A stretch of DNA of 58,551 bases from Anaerolineae bacterium (GCA_022824365.1 JAJEAA010000019.1:1-58551); one strand, 5' to 3'. Positions 1 to 8,483 are shown, numbered from the stretch's first letter. Made by a program: numbers and translations. The notes: generated from the sequence alone by a model not told the origin.

Positions 1-87
1 ACGAAGGATTTCCAGCACAATCCTGACTTTCGTCTCCGGTGTGTACTTGCGATACTTTCCCACGAGCGTCCTTCCTTTGCTGAGCAT
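1..87 (-). CDS. IS3-family transposase OrfA, N-terminal fragment
   Basis: The minus strand from 87 reads ATG and stays open to the window edge for 29 codons. The residues end in KYRKYTPETKVRIVLEILR, which resembles the start of the helix-turn-helix DNA-binding domain of IS3/IS911 OrfA proteins (K-Y-[ST]-x-E-x-K...LE). OrfA supplies the DNA-binding part of the frameshifted OrfAB transposase. A purine-rich GAGAG lies upstream. The gene is cut by the window edge, so its integrity is unknown. Confidence 0.7.
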   Translation of the reverse strand, partial: MLSKGRTLVGKYRKYTPETKVRIVLEILR

Positions 88-130
88 CTAGTATACTCTC
101 TTTACTAGGTGTCCAGTTTTTCAGGACCAC
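1..130 (-). mobile_element. End of an IS3-family-like insertion sequence (truncated by window edge)
   Basis: A minus-strand start of an IS3-type OrfA lies next to an AT-containing end reading TGGTCCTGAAAAACTGGACA inward from about position 129. Ends of this form (TG..CCTG..AAACTGGACA) are typical of IS3-family terminal inverted repeats. Only one end is inside the window, so the partner repeat, target duplication and OrfB cannot be seen. The exact boundary (129 or 130) is inferred from the TG start. Confidence 0.7.
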
Positions 131-507
131 TACAACCCCACCCCCGGCCCCTCCCCGAAGCATCAGGGAGGGGAGCTAAACTTAACGGATTTCGTAGTTT
201 GTCGTCGAGTATCGTAAAGATAGCCCCCTCTATTTGTATTGTTTCGGTACTTTTTCAGTTATCTCTGCGTATAATTTGCAGTAGCGGACTAGCATTGCAG
301 TGATTTCGATTCTTTTTTGCCCGGCAGTTTAATCCGCATTATTTTTCATTATTTTGTTGGAATTATTGACATCGGTTACAATGTCGCGCGGTTGCAGAAT
401 CAATGCGAGACGAGCCAGATGACAGCGCTGCAAGTCATGCAGTCGTGTAATCCGCTGTGGCGTCCGGAAGACAAAGAACTTGTCGCGAACGGGAAGAACG
501 ACGGACG
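131..507. other. Intergenic region with a C-rich palindrome and a candidate promoter
   Basis: No convincing gene. It holds an 8-bp inverted repeat CCCCTCCC (148-155) / GGGAGGGG (166-173) inside a C-rich tract; a related C-rich stretch occurs near 58340-58362. A TATAAT at 270-275 could be a -10 box, but I see no good -35. Short open frames here have no ribosome-binding site or recognisable sequence. Confidence 0.5.
148..173. repeat. C-rich hairpin repeat
   Basis: Perfect 8-bp stem (148-155 with 166-173), 10-nt loop, just outside the insertion-sequence end. It has no T tract, so it does not look like an intrinsic terminator. Confidence 0.5.
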
Positions 508-1104
508 ATGAGCGCGGCGATCCGCCTGGCGGGATGTTCTGACGCCCGCGCAATATTAGGCATCTACAGCCCGATCGTCCGTGATACCCACATATCTTTT
601 GAAATGACGGTCCCCGATGTCGCGGAAATTGAAGCGCGCATCGCTAAAACGCTCCTGCAGTATCCCTGGCTGGTATGCGAGATTGACAGCCAGGTGGCGG
701 GCTACGCCTATGCCAGCGCCTTTCGCTCCCGCTACGCCTATCAGTGGACGACCGAGACCACGGTATACGTGCATCCCGACTTTCAGCGGCGGGGCGTTTC
801 GCGAGGGCTGTATGTTTCGCTGGTCGCCATCTTGCGCCGACAAGGTTACTGCAATGCAATCGGCGTTATCGCCCTGCCCAATCCGGGCAGCGTCCGCGCG
901 CACGAAGCGGTGGGGTTCCGCAAGATAGGCTTATTCGAGAACGTAGGTTACAAGGCGGGGAACTGGCGCGATACCGGTTGGTGGCAGCTTGAGCTGCGCC
1001 CCATGCCCGATTCGCCGCAGCCGCCGCGAGCGATAGCGGATACAGCGAAGGACGCGCGTTTCGGCGAACTGCTTGCAGCGGGCTTGCCATATATCCGAAG
1101 TTGA
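508..1104 (+). CDS. GNAT N-acetyltransferase, phosphinothricin acetyltransferase-like
   Basis: 198 residues. It matches the Pat/Bar branch of GNAT enzymes, which acetylate small amines such as phosphinothricin or methionine sulfoximine with acetyl-CoA. Visible hallmarks are an N-terminal IRLAGCSDARAILGIYSPIV segment, a THISFE strand, and motif A VYVHPDFQRRGVSRGLY with the acetyl-CoA pyrophosphate loop (Q/R-R-x-G-x-S/G-R-G). Near the C-terminus is the family's HEAVGFRKIG...GYK segment. I chose the ATG at 508 because the 17 residues encoded upstream do not align with the family and a GGGAAG purine run precedes 508. The gene is 16 nt upstream of the S9 peptidase and probably co-transcribed with it. 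The true substrate cannot be told from sequence. Confidence 0.88.
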   Translation: MSAAIRLAGCSDARAILGIYSPIVRDTHISFEMTVPDVAEIEARIAKTLLQYPWLVCEIDSQVAGYAYASAFRSRYAYQWTTETTVYVHPDFQRRGVSRGLYVSLVAILRRQGYCNAIGVIALPNPGSVRAHEAVGFRKIGLFENVGYKAGNWRDTGWWQLELRPMPDSPQPPRAIADTAKDARFGELLAAGLPYIRS

Positions 1105-1120
1105 ATGAAGAGGTTATCCG

Positions 1121-3178
1121 ATGACAAAAAGCAAGCGACCGATTACAGCCGAAGATCTCAACCGCATCCATTATGTGCAAGATCCGCAAATCAGCCCTGA
1201 CGGCAAGCATGTGGCCTTTGTCCTGGTATCGCCAGACCCGCTGGAAAAGACTTACAAGCGCAATATTTGGCTGTACCAAATCGAGGAAGGCGACTCAATA
1301 CAACTGACCCGCGGCGGCAAAGACAGTCAGCCGCGCTGGTCGCCGGACGGGAAACAACTGGCGTTTGTCTCGGGCCGCGACGACAAGCCGCAGATTTACC
1401 TGCTGCCGACAGCCGCGCCTGGCGGTGAAGCGCGACCGCTGACAGCGCTGGAGAGGGGCTGTCACAGTCCAGGTTGGTCGCCCGATGGCAGCCGTATCGC
1501 CTTGCTCGCGCCAATGAGCCGGGAGGAGCGCATGGCGGAGGAGAGCAAGAACGACGAGCCGAGCGAACCGAAAGACAAACTTGAAAGCAAACATCAGAAA
1601 GAGCGGAAAGCGGAACATGAAGCTGAGCGCTGGGATCCGCGGCCGATGTGGCGCATCCCCTATCGACAGGACACCAACTATGTCGATGAGCGCTACGACC
1701 AGGTGCTGGTGGTGGACGCGGCGGAGTCGGCCGAGGCCAAGCCCCGGCGATTGACCAATCTCGATGCCCATTACACAGCGCCGCAGTGGTCCGCCGATGG
1801 GCGGTCGATCTTTACCGCGCGCACGACGACACCGGACGGAGACGAACCCTGGCGCGCCATGAATGTATATTCGCTTGATGCGGAGACAGGCGCGGAGACG
1901 GCGCTGTCCGATGGCAGTTTCAGCCTATATGCGCCCAAGCCATCGCCCGACGGCAAATGGATCGCCTGCGGACGGGGGCAAATCGGCATCACCGATATGC
2001 CCGCGCGACTGGTCGTCATGGCCGCTGACGGGGGCGAAACGCGCGTTGTCAACGAGTCACTGGACCGCGAAGCCCTTGACTGGGCTTGGTCGCCGGACAA
2101 TGTGCTGGCGCTGAGCATCGAGAGCGAAGGCACGGTCTTGCCCTGGCTTTACGATCCCGCCGTCGACCGGCTCAGCCAAGCGCATAGCGGAACCTGCGAT
2201 GTTGAAGAAATCGATATCGGCGCTGACGGCAGGATGGCAATGACCGTCTCGACGCCGGCAAATCCGCAAGAGCTTTATCTGCTGTCGGAGGGCGAATTCA
2301 GAGAAGTCACAAACTTCAACCAGGAATGGCTGGAGGAAGTTATCGTGCAACCGGTGCGCGAGTTGCGATTCATGTCGCCCCACGGCGAGGTGCAAGGCTG
2401 GTATATGCTGCCGGTCGGCTACGAGGCTGGCGCGCGCGCGCCGCTAGCGCTCAACATGCATGGCGGTCCGCATATCGCCTGGGGCTTTTCTACCAAGTCC
2501 ATGTGGCATGAGTGGCAGTTTCACGCGGCCTGCGGTTATGCCGTCTTCTACTGCAACCCGCATGGCAGCGGCGGTTATGGCGAGGCTTTTATGCGCAAGC
2601 TGCACGCGGCCTGGGGACCGGTCGCGATGGATGACATCATGGCGGGCGTGGACGCTTTCCTGGCGCTTGGCTACGCTGATGCAGAGCGGATGGCCATCAC
2701 CGGCGGCTCCTACGGCGGCTATATGACAGCCTGGATCATCGGCCATACGGATCGATTCGCGGCGGCCGTTTCCCAGCGGGGCGTCTACAATATCTCAAGC
2801 TTCTACGGCACAACCGATGTTCCGCTCTTGATATCGAACGAATTTGACGCCGAACCCTGGGAGGACCACGATGTCTACTGGGAGAACTCGCCGCTGAAGT
2901 ACGCGGCGAATATCAAGACGCCACTGCTGCTGATCCACTCCGAGAACGACTTTCGCGTGCCGATTGAGCAAGCCGAGCAGTTGTTCGCCTGGGTGCGCCG
3001 GGCGACCGATACGCCGGTGCGCATGCTCCGCTATCCGCGGGAGGGCCACTCGCTTTCGCGCATTGGCGAGCCCGGGCATCGCGTCAGTCGCTTGACCGAG
3101 ATGATAAACTGGTTCGACCGTTATGCTGGCGGGGAGGCAGACGAGTCAAGCGCTGTTGCCGACGGGAAAACGCTGTGA
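1121..3178 (+). CDS. S9-family serine peptidase (acylaminoacyl-peptidase/DPP-type)
   Basis: 685 residues, the usual length of prolyl-oligopeptidase-family enzymes that cleave short peptides in the cytoplasm. Residues 20-400 form a beta-propeller with recurring WSPDGK/SPDG blade motifs (about 25, 72, 119, 223, 275). Residues 420-660 are an alpha/beta-hydrolase domain. The catalytic triad is visible: nucleophile Ser530 in GGSYGGYM, Asp610 in HSENDF, His643 in REGHS; HGGP (447-450) supplies the oxyanion region. A charged Lys/Glu-rich insert (about 130-170) interrupts the propeller. There is no signal peptide. GAGG precedes the ATG. The last 33 nt overlap the 3' end of the convergent MarR gene. 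Confidence 0.93.
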   Translation: MTKSKRPITAEDLNRIHYVQDPQISPDGKHVAFVLVSPDPLEKTYKRNIWLYQIEEGDSIQLTRGGKDSQPRWSPDGKQLAFVSGRDDKPQIYLLPTAAPGGEARPLTALERGCHSPGWSPDGSRIALLAPMSREERMAEESKNDEPSEPKDKLESKHQKERKAEHEAERWDPRPMWRIPYRQDTNYVDERYDQVLVVDAAESAEAKPRRLTNLDAHYTAPQWSADGRSIFTARTTTPDGDEPWRAMNVYSLDAETGAETALSDGSFSLYAPKPSPDGKWIACGRGQIGITDMPARLVVMAADGGETRVVNESLDREALDWAWSPDNVLALSIESEGTVLPWLYDPAVDRLSQAHSGTCDVEEIDIGADGRMAMTVSTPANPQELYLLSEGEFREVTNFNQEWLEEVIVQPVRELRFMSPHGEVQGWYMLPVGYEAGARAPLALNMHGGPHIAWGFSTKSMWHEWQFHAACGYAVFYCNPHGSGGYGEAFMRKLHAAWGPVAMDDIMAGVDAFLALGYADAERMAITGGSYGGYMTAWIIGHTDRFAAAVSQRGVYNISSFYGTTDVPLLISNEFDAEPWEDHDVYWENSPLKYAANIKTPLLLIHSENDFRVPIEQAEQLFAWVRRATDTPVRMLRYPREGHSLSRIGEPGHRVSRLTEMINWFDRYAGGEADESSAVADGKTL

Positions 3179-3616
3179 GAAGATCATGAAGTAGAGGCGC
3201 GCCTGGCTGATGATATCGCGGCGCTGAGGCCCCGGCAGGGCGCCGAAGACAGCCCGCAACTGATCCATCAGGGCGCGTTGCACCGCCATAAAACGCGCGG
3301 TCCCCGCTTCCGTGAGAATGACATCGACAGAGCGCCCGTCGATTTGATTGCGTTGCCGCCGCACCAAGGGCGGATCCATCGCTTCCAGTCGTTTGACCAA
3401 GCCCGTCATGGTCGCGCTGGTCAGATGATGATCGCGAGCGATATCGCCGATGCGGCAGGCGCCGGCATTCTCCGACAGCGTCTTGAGCACATAAAACTGG
3501 GGCGGCGTCAACTGGTGCGCTTCAAAGTGGCTGGCCAGGCGTTTTTCGCCATCGGTGACGATCTCAAAGAGAATCGACCACAATTCCGCCACATCTCGAT
3601 TCAGTTCTTGATCCAC
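3146..3616 (-). CDS. MarR-family transcriptional regulator
   Basis: 156 residues with a MarR winged-helix domain: a dimerisation helix, LTPPQFYVLKTL, then helix-turn-helix RIGDIARDHHLTSATMTGLVKRLE, and the wing DGRSVDVILTEAG. These dimeric regulators usually respond to small aromatic or oxidative ligands. The start is GTG at 3616, preceded by TTAAGGG. It lies 12 nt after the stop of the dehydrogenase gene, so the two form an operon; its 3' end overlaps the S9 peptidase gene by 33 nt. Its target may be its own operon, but no clear operator was identified. Confidence 0.88.
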   Translation of the reverse strand: MDQELNRDVAELWSILFEIVTDGEKRLASHFEAHQLTPPQFYVLKTLSENAGACRIGDIARDHHLTSATMTGLVKRLEAMDPPLVRRQRNQIDGRSVDVILTEAGTARFMAVQRALMDQLRAVFGALPGPQRRDIISQARLYFMIFSQRFPVGNSA

Positions 3617-3628
3617 CGCCAGCCGCCC

Positions 3629-4711
3629 TTAATCGCCCAAGGCATCCCAGACTTCAAGTTTACCACGAGCCTCGCGAATAACTTCATCGGTGAATTCGCT
3701 TGTGCCGGCATTGCCGCCGAGGTCAGGCGTTTTGATGCCGTTGTAAACCGCTTCCAGAGCCGATTCGTATATGGCGCGGCTGGCGAGGGCGGCATCCCGT
3801 CCATCGACATAGCGGAGCAAGGCGCCGCAAGCCAGAATCATCGCCATTGGGTTGGCGATATTTTTGCCCAAGAGGCTGGGCGCGGTGCCATGCGGCGCTT
3901 CCGTCACCGCCACTTTCACCTTGAAGTCGTCATCAAAACCGATAATCACCGACTCAGCGCCGGCGATAGTGCCAAACATCTTGATGACGAGGTCGCTGAG
4001 GGAATCGCCATCGCGGTTGAGCGCCGGGATTACGAGCGCTTCGCCCGATGTTTCCAGCAGGAGAGCGTAGGTCGCGTCAATGAGCTGGGGGTTGTAGCGC
4101 ACGCGCGGGTGGAGGGCGGCAGCCCGATCGAGTTCTTCTTTGAACAAGCCCTCGTAGACCGGGCTGACGGTGTATTTGGGACCGCCGAAGACGGTGGCTT
4201 TGTGCGATTCGGCATATTGAAAGGTGAACTCAGCCACGGCGCGGCAAGTGCGCCGGCTGATGTGGCGCTTGTTATACGCGATCTCATCGAGCCCTTCGCC
4301 CTCGCGCCATTCTTCAGCCGCATAAGCGCCTTCGACCGCCATGCGAACGACGGCGATCGGCGCGTGCACGCCGGCTAGCGGCAGCACTGAGGGAATCCGC
4401 CGGCCCGTTCTCAAGATCACGCTGCCGTGAACGAGCTCGCGCAGGAGGGCGTTGGGGCTGCCGACGTCATCGGGATCGCCCGGCGTGATTGTCGCCGCCT
4501 TGATGCCCAAACCGGTTTCAAGAATGCGCGCCGCCGCCTCTCTGACCACGTCATTCTTCGTGCGGCGCCGATTCTCAAGCGACAAATCGAAGGTCTCGAA
4601 GACGAGATTGCGCAGGCGGATAACGCTGGGGTCCAGTACGCGCAGCGCCTCATCGAGCAGTTCCTGCCCGGTTTCATCGCCTGTCAGGACGCAAATGGTT
4701 GTTTTGCTCAA
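3629..4711 (-). CDS. Isocitrate/isopropylmalate dehydrogenase-family protein
   Basis: 360 residues from a TTG start at 4711, chosen because GGAAAGGCAGG lies just upstream and family similarity begins at once (TICVLTGDETGQELLDEA). This is the metal- and NAD(P)-dependent beta-decarboxylating dehydrogenase fold. Visible parts include an N-terminal GDETGQE (family: GDGIGPE), NKRHISRRTCRAVAEFTFQYA, and a C-terminal APHGTAPSLLGKNIANPMAMIL block (family: E.VHGSAPDIAGKGIANP). The substrate-loop Arg triad and the usual GDGIG..D order are diverged, so isocitrate, isopropylmalate, tartrate or homoisocitrate cannot be separated. It precedes marR by 12 nt, suggesting that MarR controls it. Confidence 0.82.
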   Translation of the reverse strand: MSKTTICVLTGDETGQELLDEALRVLDPSVIRLRNLVFETFDLSLENRRRTKNDVVREAAARILETGLGIKAATITPGDPDDVGSPNALLRELVHGSVILRTGRRIPSVLPLAGVHAPIAVVRMAVEGAYAAEEWREGEGLDEIAYNKRHISRRTCRAVAEFTFQYAESHKATVFGGPKYTVSPVYEGLFKEELDRAAALHPRVRYNPQLIDATYALLLETSGEALVIPALNRDGDSLSDLVIKMFGTIAGAESVIIGFDDDFKVKVAVTEAPHGTAPSLLGKNIANPMAMILACGALLRYVDGRDAALASRAIYESALEAVYNGIKTPDLGGNAGTSEFTDEVIREARGKLEVWDALGD

Positions 4712-4890
4712 AGCGAGCCTGCCTTTCCGAGGGGATCCTGAACTCTTCTTCTGTATTGTACAGAAGGACGCGAGACAGTGTACTGACTTTGACGGCATAG
4801 ATTGCAAACAATCGGGCTGAGTTATTTGACGAGATGCGGTAAAATGAATGCTGATGCTTTCCAGGAATGACAAGACGGGACTGCAATCTC

Positions 4891-5931
4891 ATGCCTGTAA
4901 CCAAAGCCTTGCTTCTTCTTCCGCTGCTGTTTGCCCTGCTGTTCAGTGTTCAGGCGCAAGAAGAGATCGAGTATACATCGACCGTGAACTGGTTTTATTC
5001 CGCCTGCGAAGACCGCATGGTGATCGATCTATCCGGCGTCATGGAGAGCGGGTACGATTTGTATTATCAAGCCTTCGACGCCCATGGCGGTTTGGGCCAA
5101 GCGATCACCGGTTTGCGGCAAGTCAATGTCGATGGGGATTACGCCGTCAGCCAGATCATTTATTGGATGGATGGCGCGACGCGGGCCTTGGGCAGTCCTA
5201 TCAGCGTCGTCATCCGCATCGGGCGCGAGAACGATGCCAACAGCACGATATTCCAGGAGCCTTCGGATGATCTGCTCGAGGAATGCGAAACGCCGGCGAA
5301 CACGCTCGTCGAAGGCATAGACACCTCAGCGCTTCCCCGACTCGTGTCCTCATCCGGCGTATTCACGCCTGATGGCGGCATATTGAACCCGGTGTATTCG
5401 CGGCCGATTGAGCCGATCGTGCAAATTGGCGCGCGGCCCAGCGATGCCTTTATGCCGGGCCGGACGGAGGATCCAGGTCTGATATTCGCCGAATGCTCCG
5501 ATGTGGACGGGGCTGACCCCGGCATCCTGTATGACACGGACACGATACGAGTATTCTGGTCCTGGTACGCCAAGACGCCAGAGCAGGTGCAAGCGCATAT
5601 CGACAACGCGCAATACTCGATTCAATTGCATGGTCTGGACATACCAAATGTCGTAGTCAGCGAGATAAAGCAGGTGCCTGGCAGCCTCAACTGGTGGGTC
5701 TTTTATACGGTCAATTTTGGACCCAAGTGGGAACCGGGCAATTACGAGATCAACTACGCGGTCGGCTGGGCGCAAGCCATCACCGATGGCTATGAAAACT
5801 TTGGACCGGGCACGGAAAACGAGCGTTTGGGCAGCTACTGTCGATTCAGGATTCAGACGAATCCCGATGGCATCGAAGTGCTGCACGAGCAACCGGCGAT
5901 GCCCTTAAAAACTTACCCTTGGGAGTCGTAG
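4891..5931 (+). CDS. Secreted hypothetical protein
   Basis: 346 residues from ATG 4891. The N-terminus is a Sec signal peptide (MPVTKALLLLPLLFALLFSV then QAQ, likely signal peptidase I cleavage after AQ/A). An in-frame ATG at 4867 would add eight charged residues before it. The mature part is rich in beta-strand-like and aromatic residues and contains two spaced domains: about 25-130 with CEDRMVIDLSG and a late segment with YDTDTIRVFWSWYAKT and FGPGTENERLGSYCRFRI. Cysteines are few and could pair. I recognise no family. The rsmG reading frame begins 23 nt after its stop, so the two may share a transcript. Confidence 0.7.
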   Translation: MPVTKALLLLPLLFALLFSVQAQEEIEYTSTVNWFYSACEDRMVIDLSGVMESGYDLYYQAFDAHGGLGQAITGLRQVNVDGDYAVSQIIYWMDGATRALGSPISVVIRIGRENDANSTIFQEPSDDLLEECETPANTLVEGIDTSALPRLVSSSGVFTPDGGILNPVYSRPIEPIVQIGARPSDAFMPGRTEDPGLIFAECSDVDGADPGILYDTDTIRVFWSWYAKTPEQVQAHIDNAQYSIQLHGLDIPNVVVSEIKQVPGSLNWWVFYTVNFGPKWEPGNYEINYAVGWAQAITDGYENFGPGTENERLGSYCRFRIQTNPDGIEVLHEQPAMPLKTYPWES

Positions 5932-5954
5932 CGCGATTCGGCATTCAGCCAACA

Positions 5955-6698
5955 ATGACGCGTCCGGATATCGGCGAAGCGCATTGGCAGGAGCTCCGCG
6001 CCCATGCCAAGTCACTGCTCAATCTCGAATTGACCCCCGAGCAGCTTGAGCGCTTTGCCCGCTTTACGAGCTTGCTGCTGGAATGGAACCAGCGCATCAA
6101 CTTGACCGGGATCACTGATCCTGATGAGATCGCCGTCAAGCATTTTTTGGATTCCCTGACCCTTGCGCTTGTCATTCCCCGGTCTGATGGCTTGCGGATC
6201 GTCGATGTCGGCACGGGCGCGGGCTTCCCCGGTTTGGTCATCGCTATCATGTATCCCGAATCCCAGGTGACTTTGATGGACTCGACCGGCAAGAAGCTGC
6301 GCTTTATCGAGCATGCAGGCGAAGCGCTGGGTCTCGGCAATATCCGTGTTTTGCATTCGCGGGCGGAAGACGCCGGGCGGAGCCGATCCCATCGCGAGGT
6401 CTATGACATTGTTACCGCGCGGGCGGTGGCCCCGATGCCGGCGCTGATGGAATACACTTTGCCGCTGGCGAAACTCGAGGGTCAGGTGATCGCCATGCGC
6501 GGCGCGGAGGCCTACGATGAAACTAATGCGGCAGCGCGAGCGATCGACATATTAGGCGGCGAGTTATATACCATTGAGGAAATCCGACTGCCGACCCTCT
6601 CCAATTCCCGCTATCTCGTCGTCGTGGACAAGGTGGATCCGACGCCTCGGTCTTATCCGCGGAATGCCGGCACGCCCACACGGCAGCCGATTCTCTAG
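5955..6698 (+). CDS. rsmG: 16S rRNA (guanine(527)-N7)-methyltransferase RsmG
   Basis: 247 residues. RsmG (GidB) methylates N7 of G527 in the 530 loop of 16S rRNA using S-adenosylmethionine. Family features seen: LLLEWNQRINLTGI (41-54) with HFLDSL just after, the SAM-binding loop VDVGTGAGFPGL (83-94), LMDSTGKKLRFIEH, and the TARAVAPMPALMEY segment. The ATG at 5955 fits the usual N-terminus; an ATG at 5919 would overlap the upstream gene by 13 nt. The gene ends tail-to-tail with the Nudix gene, sharing 4 nt. The C-terminal PRNAGTPTRQPI matches the family's PR..G.P...P ending. Confidence 0.95.
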   Translation: MTRPDIGEAHWQELRAHAKSLLNLELTPEQLERFARFTSLLLEWNQRINLTGITDPDEIAVKHFLDSLTLALVIPRSDGLRIVDVGTGAGFPGLVIAIMYPESQVTLMDSTGKKLRFIEHAGEALGLGNIRVLHSRAEDAGRSRSHREVYDIVTARAVAPMPALMEYTLPLAKLEGQVIAMRGAEAYDETNAAARAIDILGGELYTIEEIRLPTLSNSRYLVVVDKVDPTPRSYPRNAGTPTRQPIL

Positions 6699-7147
6699 AT
6701 GGCGCGCTCTTCCTTCAGCGCGAATGGTCTGGATTGGTAGGCTTGGTACAGTATCTGTCCCTCGGTCTTCAGCATGCCGTGCAGGCTGGAACTCAAGGCG
6801 GGATGGGTGATGAGTTCTATGGCTGTTTGCTGATCAGCCCAGCGAACTTGCGGCGTTTCCTCGCTGGGCCTCAGTTCGCCGCAGACGTAAGTCGCGTAAA
6901 AACAGAAGATCACGATGTGCGAACTCAGGTTGCTTCGCACATGCGCAAGCCGGCCTATCTCGACTTCGATGCCGCACTCTTCCAGGATTTCACGCCGCAA
7001 GCCTTCGGTTAATGTCTCCCCTAACTCTACCTGTCCGCCCGGCAGCTCCCAGCCCCTGCGTTCGGTTTTCACCAGCGCAATCTCGCGATTTTGATTGCGA
7101 ATCAGGGCGCTGGCGGCGACAATATGTCTGGGCGATTGGTCTAGCAC
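6695..7147 (-). CDS. Nudix hydrolase
   Basis: 150 residues with a complete Nudix box, GGQVELGETLTEGLRREI followed by LEECGIEV (G-x5-E-x7-REU-x-EE-x-GU), which binds the catalytic Mg ions. The family hydrolyses nucleoside diphosphates linked to another group (damaged nucleotides, ADP-ribose, NADH and the like); the substrate is not predictable here. The start is GTG at 7147, supported by AAGGAG that lies inside the last codons of the upstream yciI-like gene. Stop and start are only 3 nt apart, so translation is likely coupled. Confidence 0.9.
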   Translation of the reverse strand: MLDQSPRHIVAASALIRNQNREIALVKTERRGWELPGGQVELGETLTEGLRREILEECGIEVEIGRLAHVRSNLSSHIVIFCFYATYVCGELRPSEETPQVRWADQQTAIELITHPALSSSLHGMLKTEGQILYQAYQSRPFALKEERAI

Positions 7148-7150
7148 AGC

Positions 7151-7471
7151 CTACTCCTTCTCACTGTTTTCGGGCGCGTGCAGCGCAATACGATAGGGAT
7201 ACCATTCAGCGCGGAATAGTTTCTTGGCCACGCCCGGATCGCCGGCGGTGATCTGGCGCATATGGTCATCATCGCGGGCCTTGAAAATGGCGATGCCGAA
7301 GGAGGAATAATCGCTGTTCAGGGTGCGGCCCGCCAAGATGAGTACGCCCGCTTCCATCAGCCTCTTGAGATAAGCGAAGTGCTCAGCCGTGATTTGAGCC
7401 TCTTCGTCGGTTGGGGTCCCCGAAAGCATCTCGGGGCGCACCGGCTGTATACGATACATATAGGTAGGCAT
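7151..7471 (-). CDS. YciI-family protein
   Basis: 106 residues. The pattern HFAYLKRLMEAGVLILAGRT ... FGIAIFKARDDDHMRQITAGDP ... WYPYRIA fits the YCII alpha/beta (dimeric ferredoxin-like) domain, with the conserved His and Asp of the presumed active site. The biochemical role of this family is largely unknown. I chose ATG 7471 because GGAG sits 6 nt upstream; the longer open frame lacks similarity. It is the first gene of a two-gene unit with the Nudix hydrolase. Confidence 0.82.
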   Translation of the reverse strand: MPTYMYRIQPVRPEMLSGTPTDEEAQITAEHFAYLKRLMEAGVLILAGRTLNSDYSSFGIAIFKARDDDHMRQITAGDPGVAKKLFRAEWYPYRIALHAPENSEKE

Positions 7472-7664
7472 GGCAGGCTCCATCTCACAAGGGGCTCGAA
7501 TTGAAGTCCCATCGTAGCGACGATCGCGCTGTCTTGGGAGAGGGCATTGCCCGATGGCAGCATGTCCACGATTTTCGCCCCGCCTCAAAATCGCCGCATT
7601 AAGCCCTTTCATTTAAGAACGCCTGTGCTATAATGACTCCAATCCCAACCAACTGAGGATCGTC

Positions 7665-7940
7665 ATGCCTAAAATCAGAAACTTCTCAGACCGTGAAAAC
7701 GCCAGGCCATGGACCCGCTTCATATCCGACGACCTCAATCCCGTCCATCTGCTTACAGGCCTACCTTCGCCGCTGGCGCAAAAAGCTGCGCCGCCGCCAA
7801 AATGCGACTTTGTCCGAAAACGGTTTTCCCGTGTCCGACAAACGGACAATGTCAGATATACTCCTAATAAATATCAACAATCTGATACCTTCATGCTCAC
7901 TCCCGACAAACCGCAACGCCGCCTGCAAAGACTCGCATAA
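7665..7940 (+). CDS. Possible small protein, unrecognised
   Basis: 91 codons. Reasons to consider it real: CTATAAT at about 7627-7633 and a well-placed GAGGA 6 nt before the ATG. Reasons for doubt: no recognisable family, biased Pro/Arg/Lys composition, and position in a repeat-bearing gap just before an inverted-repeat element at 7954. No signal peptide or membrane segment. Confidence 0.35.
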   Translation: MPKIRNFSDRENARPWTRFISDDLNPVHLLTGLPSPLAQKAAPPPKCDFVRKRFSRVRQTDNVRYTPNKYQQSDTFMLTPDKPQRRLQRLA

Positions 7941-7953
7941 TGCCAATAACGAC

Positions 7954-8080
7954 GGGAGTGGCGAATACCATTGATATGACAACTTCGACCTTGCCATCCA
8001 AAAATCTCTGTGCCCTCTGTGGTGAATCCCCCAGCATGGAATTCGGGATATGTCCTGTATCCTTGAAATTCACCACTCCC
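7954..8080. repeat. MITE-like intergenic element A
   Basis: Ends in imperfect inverted repeats: GGGAGTGGCGAATA (7954-7967) and AATTCACCACTCCC (8067-8080), 12 of 14 matching. The same terminal motif bounds a 133-bp element at 13516-13648 and occurs singly at 27995. There is no coding potential inside. Confidence 0.6.
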
Positions 8081-8118
8081 CGGATTTGGGTCATTTATGA
8101 AGGGTGGGTTTGATTCGC

Positions 8119-8124
8119 TATAAT
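8119..8124 (+). promoter_or_regulatory. -10 box upstream of the DUF3467-translin pair
   Basis: TATAAT in the context CGCTATAATGG, 32 nt before the ATG of the DUF3467 gene. No clear -35 is visible. The CGCTATAAT form recurs before rplJ, the kinase-like gene and the hydroxyacid dehydrogenase gene. Confidence 0.6.
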
Positions 8125-8156
8125 GGCGGCATCTAGCATAAGGACACGAGGCTCTC

Positions 8157-8483
8157 ATGGCGGAACCAAAGTCGCAGAAACGTCAAGTCAAGCTGGAACT
8201 GCCGCGCGACCCCAGCGCGATCTATTCCAACATGGTCATGATTACCCACAATGCTAATGAGGTGATTTTCGATTTCATCCAGGTGATGCCGAATGATGAC
8301 AAGGCGCGCCTGCAAAAGCGGGTTATCATGACGCCGACGCACAGCAAGCTCTTCCTGAACGCCCTGCAGGAAAACATCAGCAAGTATGAAGCGAGCCATG
8401 GCGCATTGACGACGCCGCCGCGGCAAACGCTGGCGGACCAACTCTTTGGCTCGGTGAAGCCCGCGGATGAAGATGATGAATAA
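8157..8483 (+). CDS. DUF3467 domain protein
   Basis: 108 residues matching DUF3467: QVKLELPRDPSAIYSNMVMI, FDFIQVMP, RVIMTPTHSKLFLNALQENI. It is a small soluble protein of unknown function found widely in bacteria. GAGG precedes the ATG. The 3' end overlaps the start region of the translin-like gene, so the two are almost certainly co-translated, which is the best clue to function here. The acidic tail (PADEDDE) is encoded by the overlapping region. Confidence 0.85.
   Translation: MAEPKSQKRQVKLELPRDPSAIYSNMVMITHNANEVIFDFIQVMPNDDKARLQKRVIMTPTHSKLFLNALQENISKYEASHGALTTPPRQTLADQLFGSVKPADEDDE

Noticed and set aside
317..511. 64-codon frame before the acetyltransferase gene
   Set aside because: No ribosome-binding site or family; it overlaps the acetyltransferase start.
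3278..4378. 366-codon plus-strand frame across the MarR and dehydrogenase genes
   Set aside because: Both minus-strand genes are well supported; the plus frame runs across two genes and has no known domain.
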